Below are positions 35,446-47,768 of a DNA stretch of 64,000 bases, in pieces. How positions within the stretch are numbered: the first letter of the stretch is position 1; each line of letters opens with the position of its first letter. The translations under genes and the position numbers were made by a program. Location of the stretch: assembly GCA_032164245.1 (NCBI GenBank), contig JAVMKO010000006.1, forward strand, positions 33,072,319-33,136,318, written 5' to 3'. Origin of the DNA: Sternotherus odoratus (lineage: Eukaryota > Chordata > Testudines > Kinosternidae). Under the pieces are notes generated by a model that worked only from the letters and a program-made list of their open reading frames with translations, did not search any database and had not been told where the DNA came from.

Positions 35446-35960
35446 ATGAGATTTCTAAAGATAGGTACAGCACTTGACCCAAGGTTTAGGAATCTGAAGA
35501 GCCTTCCAAAATCTGAGAGGGACGAGGTGTGGAGCATGCTTGCAGAAGTTTTAACAGAGCAACACTCTGATGAGGAAACTATAGAACCCGAACCATGAAA
35601 AAAGAAAATCAATCTTCTGCTCATGGCATCTGACTTAAATAATGAAAATGAACATGAGTTGGTCCGCACTGCTTTGGATTGTTATCGAGCAGAACCTGTC
35701 ATCAACATGTCCCCTAGAATGGTGGTTGAAGCACGAAGGGACATATGAATCTTTAGCACATCTGGCACAAATACCTTGTGACACCAGCAACAATAGTGCC
35801 ATAAGAACACCTGTTCTCTACTTTCAGGTGACATTCTAAACAAGAAGTGGGCAGCATTATCTCCTGTGAATGTAAACAAACATGTTTGTCTGAGCAATTG
35901 GCTGAACAAGAAGTAGGACTGAGTGGACTTATAGGCTCTGAAGTTTTAAGTTTTGTTTTA
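35446..35960 (+). pseudogene. hAT transposase C-terminal remnant (ZBED-like)
   Basis: A hAT transposase is a DDE-type DNA-cutting enzyme; its C-terminal part is the hATC dimerisation region. The first frame (35446-35598) reads KIGTALDPRFRNLK and PKSERDEVWSML, then a stop at 35596. The same frame goes on with KINLLLMASDL to about 35700. A frameshift near 35709 moves to CPLEWWLKHEGTYESLAHLA, the hATC signature (LEWW..H...YP.LA), before further stops. N-terminal BED finger and catalytic core are absent. It cannot make a working enzyme. The family resembles ZBED-type domesticated transposases. Confidence 0.85.
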
Positions 35961-36060
35961 ATGCCTTTTTTGTAAATAATTCTATATTTTAAGTTACACT
36001 TTCATGATAAAGAGATTGTACTACAGTTCTTGTATTAAGTGAACTGAAAAATATTTTTCT

Positions 36061-36102
36061 TTTTTTACAGTACGAATACCTTTTTTTACAGTACGAATAC
36101 CT
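36061..36102. repeat. 21-bp tandem duplication
   Basis: The unit ttttttacagtacgaatacc occurs twice in a row inside the right arm of the hAT element; the left arm carries no such doubling, so it arose after the arms formed. Confidence 0.85.
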
Positions 36103-36735
36103 GTAATAAAAAATAAAATGAGCACTGTATACTTTGTATCCTGTGCTGTAATTGAAATAAATATATTTGAAAATGTAGAAAATATCCACAAATATTTAAA
36201 TAAATGATATTCTATTAATGTTTAACAGTGCAATTAATCACTATTAATTTTTGTAATTGCTTCACAGACCTAAAAAAAATAATGAATGGTCTAGAGAAGG
36301 TAAATTATGGGATCCTGATTACACTTGCTTCTAATAGAAGAACAAGCCAGCATACAATGAAACCAAAAGGCAATGAATTAACTAACTGATGAAAGGAAAT
36401 AGATTTTTTTTAAACACAAATCATAATTAATCTGCAGAACGCAGCCACAATATGACTTGGAGGCCCCTTGTTCAAATGATGATTGGGCATTTATGTGCAT
36501 AATGAAACTATCCAGAGTTTTATTTGATGACTTATACAAGGGATATAGACTTGTATGTTCCAGGTCAGGGCATAGATCAACCATTACCTGATTGGAATTA
36601 GGAAGTAACTTTCCCTCTAAGGAGATTATTTCATAATTGTATATTAAGAAGCTTCTTGCACCTTCCATTGGAGCATCTGTTACTGGCCATTGTTGGAGAA
36701 TGGATACTGGATCTAATCAGACACGGTCATTCCTA

Positions 36736-39700
36736 TGGTACTAAAGTACAGTCCAATTATGCCTTTGGTAGTTTTCCCTCAGGATGTACATAGACTAAGC
36801 ACATATTCCATCACATTTTTGGGTTTTTTTATATCCAAGGAAGCCATTTTCAAATTCATCACTTGCCCTCTCCATCCTGTAGCCTTTCACACAGCAGCTA
36901 GCCTCTTGTGGATGAATAAATCATATCAAGTGAAACAAACTCAAACATGAGTCTTCACCAGTCCTGGAAAGATGCTCAAATCAGAAGCCAATTGTGTGTA
37001 TTTTTCTAGGAGCCCCATTCCGAGTAAGGCAAAGGAAAAAACCTGCCCGGGTCTGTGCATGAGGAAAATGAGGAGGAGGTTTTCATATCTCATATTACAT
37101 TAAGTGTGCTGTAGCAACCTGTGAAGCAGAAAGTATCATCAATCACAGGAAGGGAGAGTATAGGAACCAAAGGCTCCTGGAGCATGTTGCCAGCATATCC
37201 ATGGATTAAAATATATATAAAATAACAAGAGGGACTGATATTTAAGAAATAGAAGCTACAATGATTTTATCTAAAACAAACCTCAGAAATCTCTGTTGAT
37301 ATATTAGTCTAAAATGCACACAACCTGTCAGGATAGCTCTCTCACTTCAGGATGCGACACAGAGTGAACAGGTATGGGTCTGCTCTACATGCATTGGATA
37401 AGAGAGATAAGAGGGTCGAGTCCTCCCCTGCCTTGCACCAGTTGTAGTGGTGCAAAAGGAATGACTGAAAAAAGCTACTCAATCAGAAGCTTACATTTTA
37501 CATGCACTCTGCAGAGGTGTAAATACAGAACCAGGTCACAACCAGGGAAGAATGAGTCTCAGTGCAGGGCGGAAATTACAGCTGACCCTAGATGGCTCTT
37601 CCCTCTGAGGCCATATTTAACACACACTGTCCCAGTATGGTGCTGGGGTACTGTGCAGCTGCAGGTACCATCTTTGAGATGAGGGGTAAAACTCAGGTCT
37701 CACAAAAGAAGATCAGCAGGATGGGAGCCCCCTTTCTGTATAACAGCAGCTACCTTCTGTTCCTGTGTGATAACAGTGACCAGGGACAGCTGGGAAAGTA
37801 GATGTACTGCAAAGAATGAATAAATCAAGTCATCATGAATGCAACAAACCACCAAGAGAAGAAACTTTACAAAGATATGTCTAAATGATGTTCTATTTGC
37901 TACAAAAGACCTACCTCTTCTCCTCCCAATCCCCCATAATCACAATAGAGAACCACTCCAGAGCATCAGCTGATAAAACCGTAACATTTTCCTATCCATT
38001 TTTACCTTGGAAATGAAATACATAGGGGCCTGAAAATATATCTGTCTTGTGTAGGGTGATCTTGGGCGATTTTGCATGGTGGTGAACATCGGATCAAAGG
38101 TATTAAAGAAGTGTGGCAATTGACATCCTGCCATGTTGAACTTAGAGGAAAGGACAGTGACAGGTGAGCTACTGTCCTGTCCCTCCTCCAAATAACTCTC
38201 AATTAACCTATCATTTGAAGACATTTTACATATACTCAAGATCAGCCTGACAGTTTACCAGCTGTTTCTGTGCTATTTTTGCCATGATAGCATGAGTAAT
38301 AAAAAGTGCCTTCTCACTTACTCTGCAAGCAGTGCTATTGCCTGCTGTTCACTTCTCAAAGTCGGTTCCCTGAGTGGGGATGTGCCATGTTTTCCTTTTC
38401 CCATTCACCCTGCACAGCAGAGGTTTGTGATAGCACGAGAAACACAATTAGCTGGATCTCATTTTGGACGCATTCCTACCATGAAGTTGGCCTCCCTCCT
38501 CTAACCTCTTCCATAAGTGACTGAACACAAGATAAATTGCTTGCATCTCAGTACTATTCTCTTTCACTGGATTTTGAAATCATCACCCATGAGGATGGGA
38601 TTCACCAATGCAGATCTATGCCATTCTGATAGGTCAAAGCACCAGCCAGTTGGTCTCTTGGACAGGGCACCAGAAGATGGTCTTTTCATGATGGTAATGG
38701 TGATGATGAATTGTTCAGAAAGCTTCTGAAATATTAATGCACTTGGCTAATGTTTTCGGGACATAAAGAAGTTATGCCTCAGGCTAGACAAGCATACCCA
38801 CTTTAATTTCCTCTTTGATTAAACATTTTGTCAGCAGCATGTAGGCACTTAGGTTAAACAAATGATCAAATTAACAAAAGGAAGGATGGGAATGTCACCC
38901 CTTTTCATTCCATCCCCATAGACACAGGTCAAAAGATTATGGACACAACTTAACTTTTCATGTCCTCAAGATATGATGGCTACACTTAAATCAGGAACCA
39001 ACCCATGTGACCTGAACAGAGAACAGTCCTAGTGAGAGAATGGTGCATGTCTGAGTATATAAAGTTTTTTGTCTTATTAACTGAAGGGTCTGGGTTTTGT
39101 TAGTTTTAAAACTTTCATATACTTAGTAGTGTAATTTGCAAAATATAGAACCTTTTAGAATGGAAAGCAGCTAGCCAATTCCCTTCTGAGAGGCATATCT
39201 TGGTTACGAAGGAAGGGCTATGAATGAGGAAGAATAGTTAAGAAAGAAGCTAGGTAAGAGAACAGAGTATTTAAAGAGGGCATTTAGCACCCTGTAGGCA
39301 TTAAGGGACCACAGGGGACTATTCCTTTAAGAATACATCTCATAAAAGCAATAGCCAAAATCCCTACAGCTTCAAAGGATAGAACTTTAATGTTTTTAAT
39401 ATAATTGATGAAAAACACAATAAGAAAAGACTAACTAGGACTTGTAGGTGTTGTTACCAAGCCTGGGTTGTACTCTATCATCCCAGATCTGGGAGAAGTT
39501 ACATTTTATCAGAATCACTAGCTTGAAGAACAGAATGACACATTTACCCCAAATTCTCGTCTGTATCTTGTGGCCTAACACCTGCCATATCCCATTACAT
39601 CAGCCTGATGTGAGTCAGGATAACAAAATGCATGCATTGCTATTCAACATGAAGTTTTTTTAGAGTATTTTTATATTCTCTGTATCATTATTGCTGAGGT

Positions 39701-40554
39701 AATTGTGCATGTGCAGGTACAAACTCTGTGGGATTAGTTTGCCCTTCTGGCATACCATGTGCACATATCCTGAAATAGGAAGCCAGGCTTCTAATGTGTT
39801 TGCCAATGTCACACAACTGGACTTTTGAAATGCTACAAAAGAGAGACGGGGTGTAAAGAAGGACGACAGTGCTTGCCAAATGGCATCTCCTGTCACATAC
39901 TTGACTTGACACACACTGGAGCTGCAGGAGCCAAAACCTATTAACAAAGGGATAGAAACAGGCATTTGGTTGCCCCACCCACCCAGATGGAAGGAAAAAA
40001 AGAACAGCTTATTGGTAATGGCCTTCAGAGGAGAAAAGATACAAAGAAGAGGGCAAAACATGGCAAAATCCAATAGCAAATTATCATTTCTTTTTTACAG
40101 TAGCCATTTCCCCCCCTCTCTTTTAGTACCTACCCATAAAAGAAACTGTTCCTGGATGCACTTTCCAAATAAGCCAGTAAGAACTCAACAACACAGGAAA
40201 CCGCAATTAAAAAGGACTTTCGTGTCTCTTTAGCTGTAATTATATAATCTAACACCCTTGGTAGTTGATACTTCACCACAGAAAAGGAATGGGGCTCGGA
40301 GTTCAAGACCTGTATTGTGTCTATCCCCACTATTCTCTGTGGCTGTTAAATTGCTTGTGGGGAATTTTTCTTTTCTAGTGACCCTGAGAACAAGCTGTTT
40401 TATCATCATTTGTATGACAATATTATCAACTGACTGAACACTATACAAAGTAATAGGACAAGCAAGTAGTTGTAGAAAAGGCTGCCATTATACAATCAGC
40501 ATGAACATTGTGATGGGCTGCAAGTGGCAAGTAAGTGCCATGATTTTTTTCAGG
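36736..40554. other. Intron sequence, little recognised
   Basis: About 37640-37720 (ggtaccatctttgagatgag) matches an ancient LINE-like repeat text. Otherwise no exon, RNA gene or mobile element recognised. A 139-codon minus frame at 39660-40079 has no domain I know. Confidence 0.4.
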
Positions 40555-40735
40555 GGTAGGATTTTGTTAGGCAGGAGTTGGCTAAACAAAGACAAGGAAA
40601 GGAAGAGGAGACACTGGAGGGAGGAGTTGAGGGGGACAGGGCAGAGAAAGAAGAGGGAGGGGAAGGAAAAGGAAACAGAGGACATGAAATGAGGCTGAGG
40701 TGAAGAATCTGTGAGAGAGGGAACGGGAGAGGGTT
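40555..40735. repeat. Purine-rich tract
   Basis: About 180 bp nearly free of pyrimidines on the plus strand (gagga, gggga and gaaaa runs). It is low-complexity and could form triplex-type structures. Confidence 0.8.
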
Positions 40736-41824
40736 GAAGCAAACAGGCAATCACCACTGCTGTAGGAAAATCACTATTTTCTCTCTATGTATCAATTCCC
40801 CGAAGAAATGGAGATGTGGAATAGAATGAGATGAATCTGTTGGTCAAATCTCCTCTGACAAGGGGGGCTGTCTTGTGTGTGACTTCTATTTTGGGAGTAC
40901 TGATGTACTGCCACAAGCATGCTACAAGCGTGGGGAATTTATACAAGTGATAACACATTGGATGCATGTGTAGCCAAGCCAGCTAAATGGAGGAGCAAAC
41001 AGCATTTGGAGCAATATGTGCTTAAGCAATGCCAAGGCTAGGAATTAACTTACCACCATGAAATCAGCCTGCTCGGGAAAACATGAGCTTGGGAAAGTGG
41101 ACTAATGGGAACCTGCATGGTGGAATTTAGGGTTCCAGTGTATAATTAGCCAGATATGAATTAGAACAAAATACACGACGTAGCACACCTCTTGCCATGA
41201 AAAGTGCCCTGGGATATTTAAAGATCACAAGCAGTTTCACTTCCTGTCCTAAAGATGGCACCCACCAGAAGCAAAATGCCCCTTTTCACCCGCTGGGGCA
41301 GTGGTTCAGTACTGAATCTGGCTAAGTGCTTACTACTCTGGTATCAAAACCAATTCCTGCAACATCTAATTTAGTCCTTGCAGTTGTCCCATTTAAACTT
41401 GCATTAGTATATGAGATGTAACAAGATCACAGCCAGAGGTGAAATGGTTTCAGGTGTTTGTGGCAAAAGTGAAATGTACTTGGGCCCATGTTTCCCCCAT
41501 TCCCTTTGTTCATGCTATGTTTGTGCTTGAGTAAGACCTGTCAAAGAGAAGTAAAGGTCATGATCCTATTACATTTGTGTGATGTCAAATCCAGGCGGAT
41601 TGATTTTATGGCCGGATTAAAGAGAAGGAACAGTAGAGGAGTCAGGGATGGAGCTGATGCAAATAGCTACAGTCGTTTAATTAGCAGAGGGTCTCTGTGA
41701 AGTGTAAATGGTTCCAAAGCTTCCTCCCCTGAAACTGTAAGCATATGCAGCCTGAGCAGAATGCCCATCATGACCGCTCCAGAAAACTCACCAGGGCCAG
41801 GATCTCTGGACACACGGAGATACC
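40736..41824. other. Intron sequence, nothing recognised
   Basis: No exon, RNA gene or clear mobile element seen. Confidence 0.4.
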
Positions 41825-41835
41825 TATGCTGAGCA

Positions 41836-41933
41836 TGATGTCAAGAAGCAGAGAGGTAGCCGTGTTAGTCTGGAATAGCAGAGGTAAAGTCCTGTGGCAC
41901 CTTAAAGACTAACTGCCACAGGACTTTGTTACT
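41836..41933 (+). mobile_element. Short fold-back SINE with 11-bp target duplication
   Basis: A 98-bp insertion: tgatgtcaagaagcagagag, gtagccgtgttagtctggaa, gtcctgtggcaccttaaaga, ctaac, then an inverted piece tgccacaggactttgttac. The direct repeat tatgctgagca flanks it exactly at 41825-41835 and 41934-41944. Confidence 0.9.
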
Positions 41934-41944
41934 TATGCTGAGCA

Positions 41945-43309
41945 AGCTTCAATGATCATCATGCTGAGGTCATTCACCTTCCTCAGGAGGCTCAGCATGG
42001 CCTCACACTGCTTGAACAACAAGTCCTTCTGAGCAACCCTCCCCACGGTGTGCACTGCAACCTTTGTCTGCAACAGACCAGATGATGGTTCCACTAACCA
42101 ATGTCCTGTGCTTGTTTTGCCCTTTACCTACGGAGGTTGCTTTCTGCTTAGATTAGAACTCTAGCAAAGCATAAATCAGAGCTGAAAACTCAGCAACAAT
42201 GCTCTTTTACAATTCATTTTAGATAGAGGTATTTTTCTTTTCATCTTTCTGGGAGTGGTGGATGTGAGAGATGGTGGCATGTTGAAAGCAGGGAGATGAC
42301 GCCTGATTGATTAATGACACTGATTAAATTATTAAATTGGGGTAATGGCTGCAGAGTGAAAATGTAGAGAGAAAAAGGGCACCTATTTTCAGGAAAGCTG
42401 TTAATGTCTAAATCAGATCATCCATCTCTTTATGGCAAAAGAGCAAGCTCTCATTGTGTACACAGGAGATGTGAGATTTTGAAAGTCTATGAGAGAGGTG
42501 TCAAATGCCAGCAGCCAACATTGTGGACTCTAAACACCACATTCCTATGGGTGTGTGTGTGTGTGTGTGTGTGAATAAGGATTATTGCACCACCAGTGAA
42601 ACTACAAATACTTAACATGTGGCAATGCTAAACATCAGTTTAAGACTGGAGTGAAAAATAACTTTTATGCAACCAAATCTCCAAGCGCAATTTGTGGAAG
42701 CAGAATCGAGTCACGCACAATGGAATATGGCCAATATACAAGGGCACCCCTCCTATGTGCATGGGATGTTTTAACAACTACAATCTATTCCTCATTGTTA
42801 TGGGCTAAGCAAGAAGGGACCTCTTGCAGAACAGCATTTTTGAGCACTAGATGGATGCATTATCTCAGCAGCAAATCAGAAGAGTGCTACCTACTGAGCC
42901 ACAATCTTACTTCCTGCACTACTTTGGTTTTCTTTGGAGATCTGCCACAGAAGTACTGAACAGACTAAATTTTGCTTAGACTGTGAGAGCTACCAAGATC
43001 ACAGCATGATGTGGCATAATTGTAGGCTCAACTATATATTAATACAATATAAATAGGGGGAAAGAAAAGAAATCTCATCCAGTACAGCATATACAGAATC
43101 ACTGCAAGCATAATCAATCAACTAACTGTAATGGGCCTGATTCTTCAACACCTTCCTTGAGCATCACAGACTCAAAACAGTTATAAGAGACCAGCCTCCT
43201 TCCCCCTTCCCTTCTCTCACCTTATCATCATCATTCTCAGACCCCAAACTCTATTTTCTCTTATTTCATTTGAGATTTCTCCTGTAGTATATATTGTGTA
43301 TATATATAG
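41945..43309. other. Intron sequence, nothing recognised besides (GT)n
   Basis: Contains a (GT)n run at 42551-42573. No exon, RNA gene or clear mobile element seen. Confidence 0.4.
42551..42573. repeat. (GT)n microsatellite
   Basis: 11.5 uninterrupted GT units. Confidence 0.98.
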
Positions 43310-43640
43310 AACTGATATAGTGGTACAGTCCAATGGCCCAGCTAGCCCAATATCCCATTTGTAACAACTGACAATTTCAGATTATTCAGAGGTAGGTATA
43401 ATGTCCCCAGTGCATTTATTGGTGTAATATTATACCACACTTGCTTACTGATCTCAGCTGATAGTTGTTTTATGCTCCAGTCTAAAGCATAAGGATTGAC
43501 AGTCTTTGTAGGTATTTATCTAAACCATTGTAGCGGCAGTGTCTAGTCCATTGTGGACACTTACAGATTTTTAATCCTATAATCTCCTGCAGAAGTGAGT
43601 TCCACAGATTGAATATGTTTTGTGGAAATAGTGTATTGCA
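43310..43640 (-). mobile_element. CR1 LINE 3' end, antisense
   Basis: Starts with ccaatggcccagctagcccaa-type text (mirrored 3' terminus) and ends with gcagaagtgagttccacaga. Diverged. Confidence 0.7.
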
Positions 43641-43810
43641 GTGGAAATGCTGGGAGCATGGGAATGGGAGTCAAGAGAGAAGAGTTTTAGACCCAACTCT
43701 GCCAGGAGCTTGCTTTGCCACCTTGAGCAAATCTCTTAATTGCCCTGTGCCTCACTTTCTCCTCACCCACCTCTGTAATGTTTCACGGTGCTTGGATGAA
43801 AAATGACGAG
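43641..43810 (+). mobile_element. CORE/MIR-like SINE
   Basis: Order: gggagcatgggaatgggagt, gacccaactctgccaggagc, ccaccttgagcaaatctctt, tgccctgtgcctcactttct, tgtaatgtttcacggtgctt. Confidence 0.75.
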
Positions 43811-44093
43811 TATTCATATATTTTCCTTTATTCATTTTAATTTTTTTCTGCTTTTTTATTTAGTGCCTCATCATTTGGTTTTGATCGCAGCCAGTATCAA
43901 AATCTGAACCTTAAAAGGTATGGCTGCTGCTTGCAGGAATCCCTCTAGAACTACTTCCCTTGAAATGCCTTTGAAAAGGAGAGCAAACTTTTGTCAAGCC
44001 TTCTCCTTTTACTTACCCCTGTCTGAATTTGAAACCTGACACCCTCCTCTCACATTACCAACAATCCTCCCCCTCCTTGTAACTAGTAACTAA

Positions 44094-44136
44094 CACACAA
44101 AACACACACACACACATACATACAGAGAGAGAGAGA
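44094..44136. repeat. (CA)n/(GA)n compound microsatellite
   Basis: A CA run changes to cataca and then to a GA run. Confidence 0.95.
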
Positions 44137-44669
44137 CTTCCTACCTGTTTGAAATTTTAACATACCTTCCTAACTTGTACCTCTAATTAACTTTTAGTCC
44201 CCAACCACAGCTACTATGATTCATATATACCCTGTGAGGTTCAGCCCTAATTAACCAGGGCTTTTTAAATTCTCTAAGCTGGGATAGTGGGAGTAGAGTG
44301 GGGTGCATATGAAGCACTAGGATTTCTCACAGTAGGTTGTGGGGTGTTGAGTTGCCTCTCTGGGAGGCAGCTCAGTTACAGCAGGAATCCAGACAAGTAG
44401 GAAAGAGGAGGTGGAGAACTGGAAACAAGCACAGAAAAACCCACACACTGTATTATTCATAAGCAAATATGTAATTACGCTGTCTCTCTTCCCTGAGTTC
44501 AGAATTTGTACTTTCAAAGAAAAACAGACAGAAGTGTGTCAGGATGTTGCTTTGTATTTGTGTTAGTTTCATTTTCCTTTTTTAAAATATGACACATTCT
44601 CACAGAAATGAAAAAACAGAATAGGGCTCACCCAACTGGAAGGATCGAAAATGTGGTACTGAGAAGCCA

Positions 44670-44760
44670 CAGTTTGGACTTCTATGAATCTTGGGACTGG
44701 AAGGAACCTTGAAGAGGTCATCTAATCCAGTCCCCTGCACTGATGGCAAGACTAACTCTG
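44670..44760 (-). mobile_element. CR1 LINE 3' terminus, antisense fragment
   Basis: gactggaaggaaccttgaag, aggtcatctaatccagtccc and ctgcactgatggcaag are the mirrored CR1 3' terminus. Confidence 0.8.
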
Positions 44761-45050
44761 TTGGATTTGCAAAACCGAGCTGGAAATGTAATGAAGAAGC
44801 GATTAAACACTTATAATAAGGAATTACTGGGTGAAATCGTATGTCCTATGTGATGCAGGAGGTCCCAAGAGATTATCATAATGATCCCTTCTGGCCTTAA
44901 AATCTATTAATAAATTATCAGAAGACATGGCTGGTGAGATGAAGGCATCTGGGAGACTTAGGGAGTTAACAAGCTGGCGAGTATTTCTGGGGCATTATTG
45001 CTGCTGATTAACTTTGGAGGGCAAAAGAAGAGCGCTTTCTGTGCTGGGAA

Positions 45051-45106
45051 CCTGCTTTCCAGTTTGGTAGGACTCTAGCCTGCCTTCGAGTTTGGTAGGA
45101 CTCTAG
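45051..45106. repeat. 28-bp tandem duplication
   Basis: Two adjacent 28-bp copies (45051-45078 and 45079-45106) share the exact block agtttggtaggactctag. Confidence 0.95.
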
Positions 45107-46493
45107 TGGTTTTCGCTGTGTTTTGAAATCTGGCTTGGTTGCGGACTGTCTGGGATAAGTTGCTCTGCAGTTAGGTGGGTTAGCACCTATGTTCTAGCAG
45201 GGCTTTTTGAAGTGCAGTTTTTTGTGAATAGGCCAGTGATTAGAGGAGCTGGAAAAGAGGGGTTGAGTTGCCCATTCCAGCTGCTGCTAGGGACCAGGCT
45301 CCCAATGGCTGGAAAGATAAAAGCAGTTGGGAAACTAAGGGGGTTACTCAGCAGAGTGCGCCAGCAGAAGGCTGCTGGCAGATAAGGTGGGGTTTGGATT
45401 TTTTTTTTTAAAAAAAAAATCTTTTCCTTAACTTGCAGGTACTCTGCAAGGAAGAAAACTGGCAGTTTCCTCTGTCTCCACCTGTGGGGTCCTTGTCAGA
45501 CAGGCCTCCTGACTCTGGAGGCTTCCACCTAGGCCCTGATCTTGACTTGCTGGGAATGTACCAATGAAAGCCAGGCAGAAGGAGCCAGCTCAGGTCCATC
45601 CATCCCTCTGTCCAGTGCATCTGCTGCTCATCCACATTAGCACTAATTTATACTGCCAGGTACAGTCTGGAGCTGATCAGCAGTGACTACAAGGCTCTGG
45701 AAATGAAGATGAAGGAGTCCGGGGCACAAGTTGTGATCTTGTCCATCCTCTCAGCTGAGGGTAAGGACCCAGGAAGGGACACACGCATACTAGAGATGAA
45801 TGCCTGGCTGCAAAGATGGTGCTGAGAGGAGGGCTTCGGCTTCCTTGACCATGGGATGCTGTTCCAGGAACTCCCCAGTGCACGTGTATCAATTTGATTT
45901 CTGTAGCAGTTGGTTCTGCTCTCTGAAGCATTCAAAAGTAAACAAAAAATTGTCCTACTCAAACAACCCTGCTGAGAAAGCTTGGAGCATCCTCTTTCCC
46001 CCCACTGCAGTGTTATCTATTGGCCCCAACTGTAGCCTGACTTGCTAGCTTTGTCCTGAAAATTAGATGATGTTCGGATTTATCCCCCATCATTGTATAT
46101 CTTGCACTACAAAGATGGGGCTGTCATTCTTCAGAATTTCTCTGCATCCGTAGACGCTACTCTTATCAGAACGCAATGTCAATGTGTACCTCTTGGCTCC
46201 TATCTGCCTATTCATCTTATCAGTCCCTCTGTCACTCTAGAGCTGTTGCTTTCCTAACATCTGTTTGCTTCTTTTTGAAAAGATCGTCTTTTAACCCTCT
46301 GGAATTATTTCAAAGCTAGAAGGGCTCTGGGGGGAAAACATGGTTTGACTATAAGGAAAACTAGACTAGGAAAAGCATTGGAGAACAAACAATAGGGAAT
46401 AATCCTGTATGGATTAGATGGCCTGTCTTTTGCATCCCTGAACTTCTAGGATTTTCTGAAAGGTCTCTTTGGTTTCAAGCTGCTTGAATAACA
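45107..46493. other. Intron sequence, nothing recognised
   Basis: Includes a T-run followed by an A-run at about 45400-45419, a small hairpin. No exon or RNA gene seen. Confidence 0.4.
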
Positions 46494-46575
46494 TTAGTCT
46501 TTAAGGTGCCACAGGACCTTGTTACCTCTGCTATTCCAGACTAACACGGCTACCTCTCTGATTCTTGACACCATG
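46494..46575 (-). mobile_element. SINE of the cagag(a/g)ggtagccg family, antisense
   Basis: On the minus strand it reads tgtcaagaatcagagaggta, gccgtgttagtctggaatag, cagaggtaacaaggtcctgt, ggcaccttaaagact. Same subfamily as 41836 and 54101. Confidence 0.85.
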
Positions 46576-46734
46576 AAGGCAGTGCCTTGTGTTTCCCCAA
46601 CAAGTCCAGTTACTTACACAAAGACAACGACTTTGCTGTCAATACAGCACTAACAGAAGCAGAAGGTCAAAAGAGGAAATCAAGCTCACTGCATCAACTG
46701 GTCTCCATTCCACCTGCTGTAGGCCCCACGGTAG

Positions 46735-46800
46735 CTGTGGTGCTTATTTCATTAATGTTTGTGAAGTGTTTTGAGATCATCAGAGGGAAGGTGCTGTCAT
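46735..46800 (+). mobile_element. MIR-like SINE 3' tail
   Basis: cattaatgtttgtgaagtgt followed by tttgagatcatcagagggaa is the usual 3' end of the CORE/MIR type SINE. Confidence 0.6.
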
Positions 46801-47274
46801 CTTTGCTTGATATCTAGGCAGCCTAGAACATATATTTTGTGTTTTGCAGGGAGGTCAAGGAAGAAAAGGGACAATATCTCAGTGGGTTTCAATAAATTGA
46901 TAGTAGTTTGGAGGCCTAGTGTGAAACAAGGTTTGGGCTCATTGCAGTTGCTAATGGACAGGCGGCTCGGCCACAGAAATGACCATCACAAATGACATGA
47001 AATGACTCTGCTATTATGCCACAAAGGTGGTATGCTGGCTGGGAGTAGACATGAGTGATATTTGTGATGAAATCTTGGTCTGAAGACAATGGGAGTTTTG
47101 CTATTGCAAAGGATTGGTAATGCAGCAAGGATTTTGCTGCTGTATTTTCACAAGTGAATCATGGGAGCAGATTCTTAGCTGAATCATGGAGGTAGACCTT
47201 TCATGTCTAGGCTCTGGGAAGAAAGCAGCACACTGTCCTGTTGTCCGATTGCCCCTTACAGAACATTCTTTCCA

Positions 47275-47460
47275 TTCTTAAGAACACATGAGAATATAAG
47301 AATGGTCCTAATGGGTCCGACCAAAGGTCCATCTAGCCCAATATCCTGTCTTCTGACAATGGCCAGTGCCAGGTGCCCCAGAGGGAATGAACAGAACAGG
47401 TAATCATCAAGTGATCTATCCCCTGTCACCTATTCCCAGCTTCTGGCAAACATTCTTCTT
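47275..47460 (-). mobile_element. CR1 LINE 3' end, antisense
   Basis: ccaaaggtccatctagccca, atatcctgtcttctgacaat and cacctattcccagcttctgg mark a CR1 3' terminal subfamily common in turtles. Confidence 0.8.
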
Positions 47461-47768
47461 GGCACAGAATCCCAGAAAGATTATCTTTCTTCCCTGGATG
47501 TCTGGAGATCTTTTTGTAGGCACACCTGATTGTCTCCTGGGTTGGGCTGAGCAGCTGTCCACAGATATGTTCATACAGCTGTTTCATGCGACCAATCAGA
47601 TCTTCAGAGAGATTTCCTACTGATCCTCTTCTGTCTGATAGTCAAAGCTAGAGCTGGTTGAAACTTGAAATTTTCATTTCATGGGTAATTTTGACATTTC
47701 AGAATTTGTTTTTAGTCCAATGTGGACTGAAAATATTTTTTTGAAATTTTCCACACAACACACAAAGT

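Larger units (their letters stand above)
34650..36272 (+). mobile_element. hAT transposon with long inverted ends and decayed transposase
   Basis: Ends tagggatgtgcattaattgc and (opposite strand) taggtctgtgaagcaattac. The 8-bp duplication aaaaaaat flanks it exactly (34642-34649, 36273-36280). The left arm (34650-35275) is an inverted copy of the right arm (about 35699-36272), with about 420 bp of unique sequence between. The right arm and centre carry transposase remnants in plus orientation. Confidence 0.92.
33670..36735 (+). mobile_element. CR1 LINE, sense, split by a hAT element
   Basis: Near 33740-33860 one frame has NNGVPQGSVLGAVFNIFIS and then TTFADGIQLF, the CR1 reverse-transcriptase motifs PQGSVLGP and FADDTKL with the second aspartate of the active site changed. 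An unrelated stretch interrupts at about 34030-34425; CR1 resumes with gaatacgatatctagttgtg and goes on to 34641. The hAT insertion occupies 34650-36272, then CR1 continues from 36281 to its 3' end near 36735 (ggatactggatctaatcaga). Dead copy. Confidence 0.8.

Noticed and set aside
37640..37690. Short resemblance to the preceding LNS6 exon (taccatcttt block)
   Set aside because: The surrounding text does not encode the domain and fits an ancient repeat instead.
39660..40079. 139-codon minus-strand frame
   Set aside because: No domain recognised. It is probably chance.
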